Of a stretch of DNA of 23,351 bases, positions 23,124 to 23,351 are shown one piece after another. Within the stretch, counting starts at the first letter, position 1; each line of letters begins with the position of its first letter. The translations under genes were made by a program, and so were the position numbers. This DNA comes from a virus, in the IMG/VR virus record IMGVR_UViG_3300010885_062341, positions 1 through 23,351 of that record. One strand, given 5' to 3'. Below the pieces are notes generated by a model. The model was not told the DNA's origin, did not search any database, and saw nothing but the letters and a program-made list of their open reading frames with translations.

Positions 23124-23351
23124 TCCTTGTTCAATCAATTGAATTTTTTGTTGTACTGTATCTAAATTGACAGTATTCCAAAGGCCTGGGTGCATGGGCC
23201 TTGGCCATACACCAGAGTCAATCCAGGCATAGCCTTGATGTTCGTCATTTAATGTAGGGAGAAATTCTTGATCCACAGCACAGAAGAATGTATTATATAC
23301 AAATGTTCCTTCGGCGCTGGTGAATTTTTCTATGGGTAAAAATTTACTAGA
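23118..23351 (-). CDS. Nudix hydrolase-like protein, C-terminal part only
   Basis: An open frame on the minus strand enters from the right edge and ends with TAG (complement of 23118-23120) after 77 residues. The visible part reads FLPIEKFTSAEGTF, VYNTFFCAVDQEFLPTLNDE, HQGYAWIDSGVWPRPMHPG and QKIQLIEQGL at the end. The pattern aromatic-x-V-x-x-EF-x-P-x-LN-x-EH-x-x-YAW, then WP-x-P-x-H-x-G matches the C-terminal half of Nudix hydrolases of T4-like phages as I remember them. The diagnostic Nudix box (GX5EX7REUXEEXGU) would lie upstream, outside the window, so the enzyme class is not proven. It converges on the Mtd-like fibre gene with a six-base overlap of the two 3' ends and no visible terminator. 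Confidence 0.65.
   Translation of the reverse strand, partial: SSKFLPIEKFTSAEGTFVYNTFFCAVDQEFLPTLNDEHQGYAWIDSGVWPRPMHPGLWNTVNLDTVQQKIQLIEQGL

Overview
The window is a late (virion) gene block of a T4-like myovirus, most likely an uncultured aquatic phage. The identification rests on three things: the first 449 bases encode the C-terminus of a T4 gp23-type major capsid protein; exact T4 late promoter boxes (TATAAATA) lie at 1409-1416 and 7308-7315; and every recognisable plus-strand product is a virion or tail-fibre type protein of the kind found in marine and freshwater T4-like phages. Base composition is moderate and even, with no sign of host chromosome, integrase or att site. The host cannot be named from the sequence.

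Layout. (1) 1-493: capsid gene end and a hairpin terminator that can serve both strands. (2) 499-1371: one minus-strand gene of unknown function. (3) 1409-2250: late promoter, a structured leader and a small putative structural protein with an MGRPL N-terminus. (4) 2261-5288: a terminator hairpin whose 3' arm carries the next Shine-Dalgarno sequence, then a gene resembling the DUF115/GT42 sialyltransferase fold and two fibre proteins, tightly packed. (5) 5290-12514: three consecutive subtilisin-like (S8) proteases, all with a complete Asp/His/Asn/Ser set. The second and third are a tandem duplication with Calx-beta-like tails. (6) 12562-23123: a beta-helix tail spike, a 110-residue small virion protein, a 2541-residue repetitive giant fibre and a fibre with an Mtd-like N-terminus. 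(7) 23118-23351: the C-terminus of a convergent minus-strand Nudix-type protein.

How the genes may work together. Fibre, spike and Mtd-like proteins form an adsorption module built from interchangeable cassettes: GNG..LTG, TGN.TGGN, and a shared C-terminal ADLAE/VGRY domain present in three proteins. Embedding three apparently active proteases in this module, without secretion signals, suggests virion-borne enzymes acting on host surface protein or matrix, or on the fibres themselves. This protease trio and its duplication are the most unusual part of the window. The functional interpretation is inference; the motifs, duplication and repeats are directly visible.

There is no gene-free stretch longer than about 130 bases; the longest gap (1372-1503) holds the late promoter and leader.
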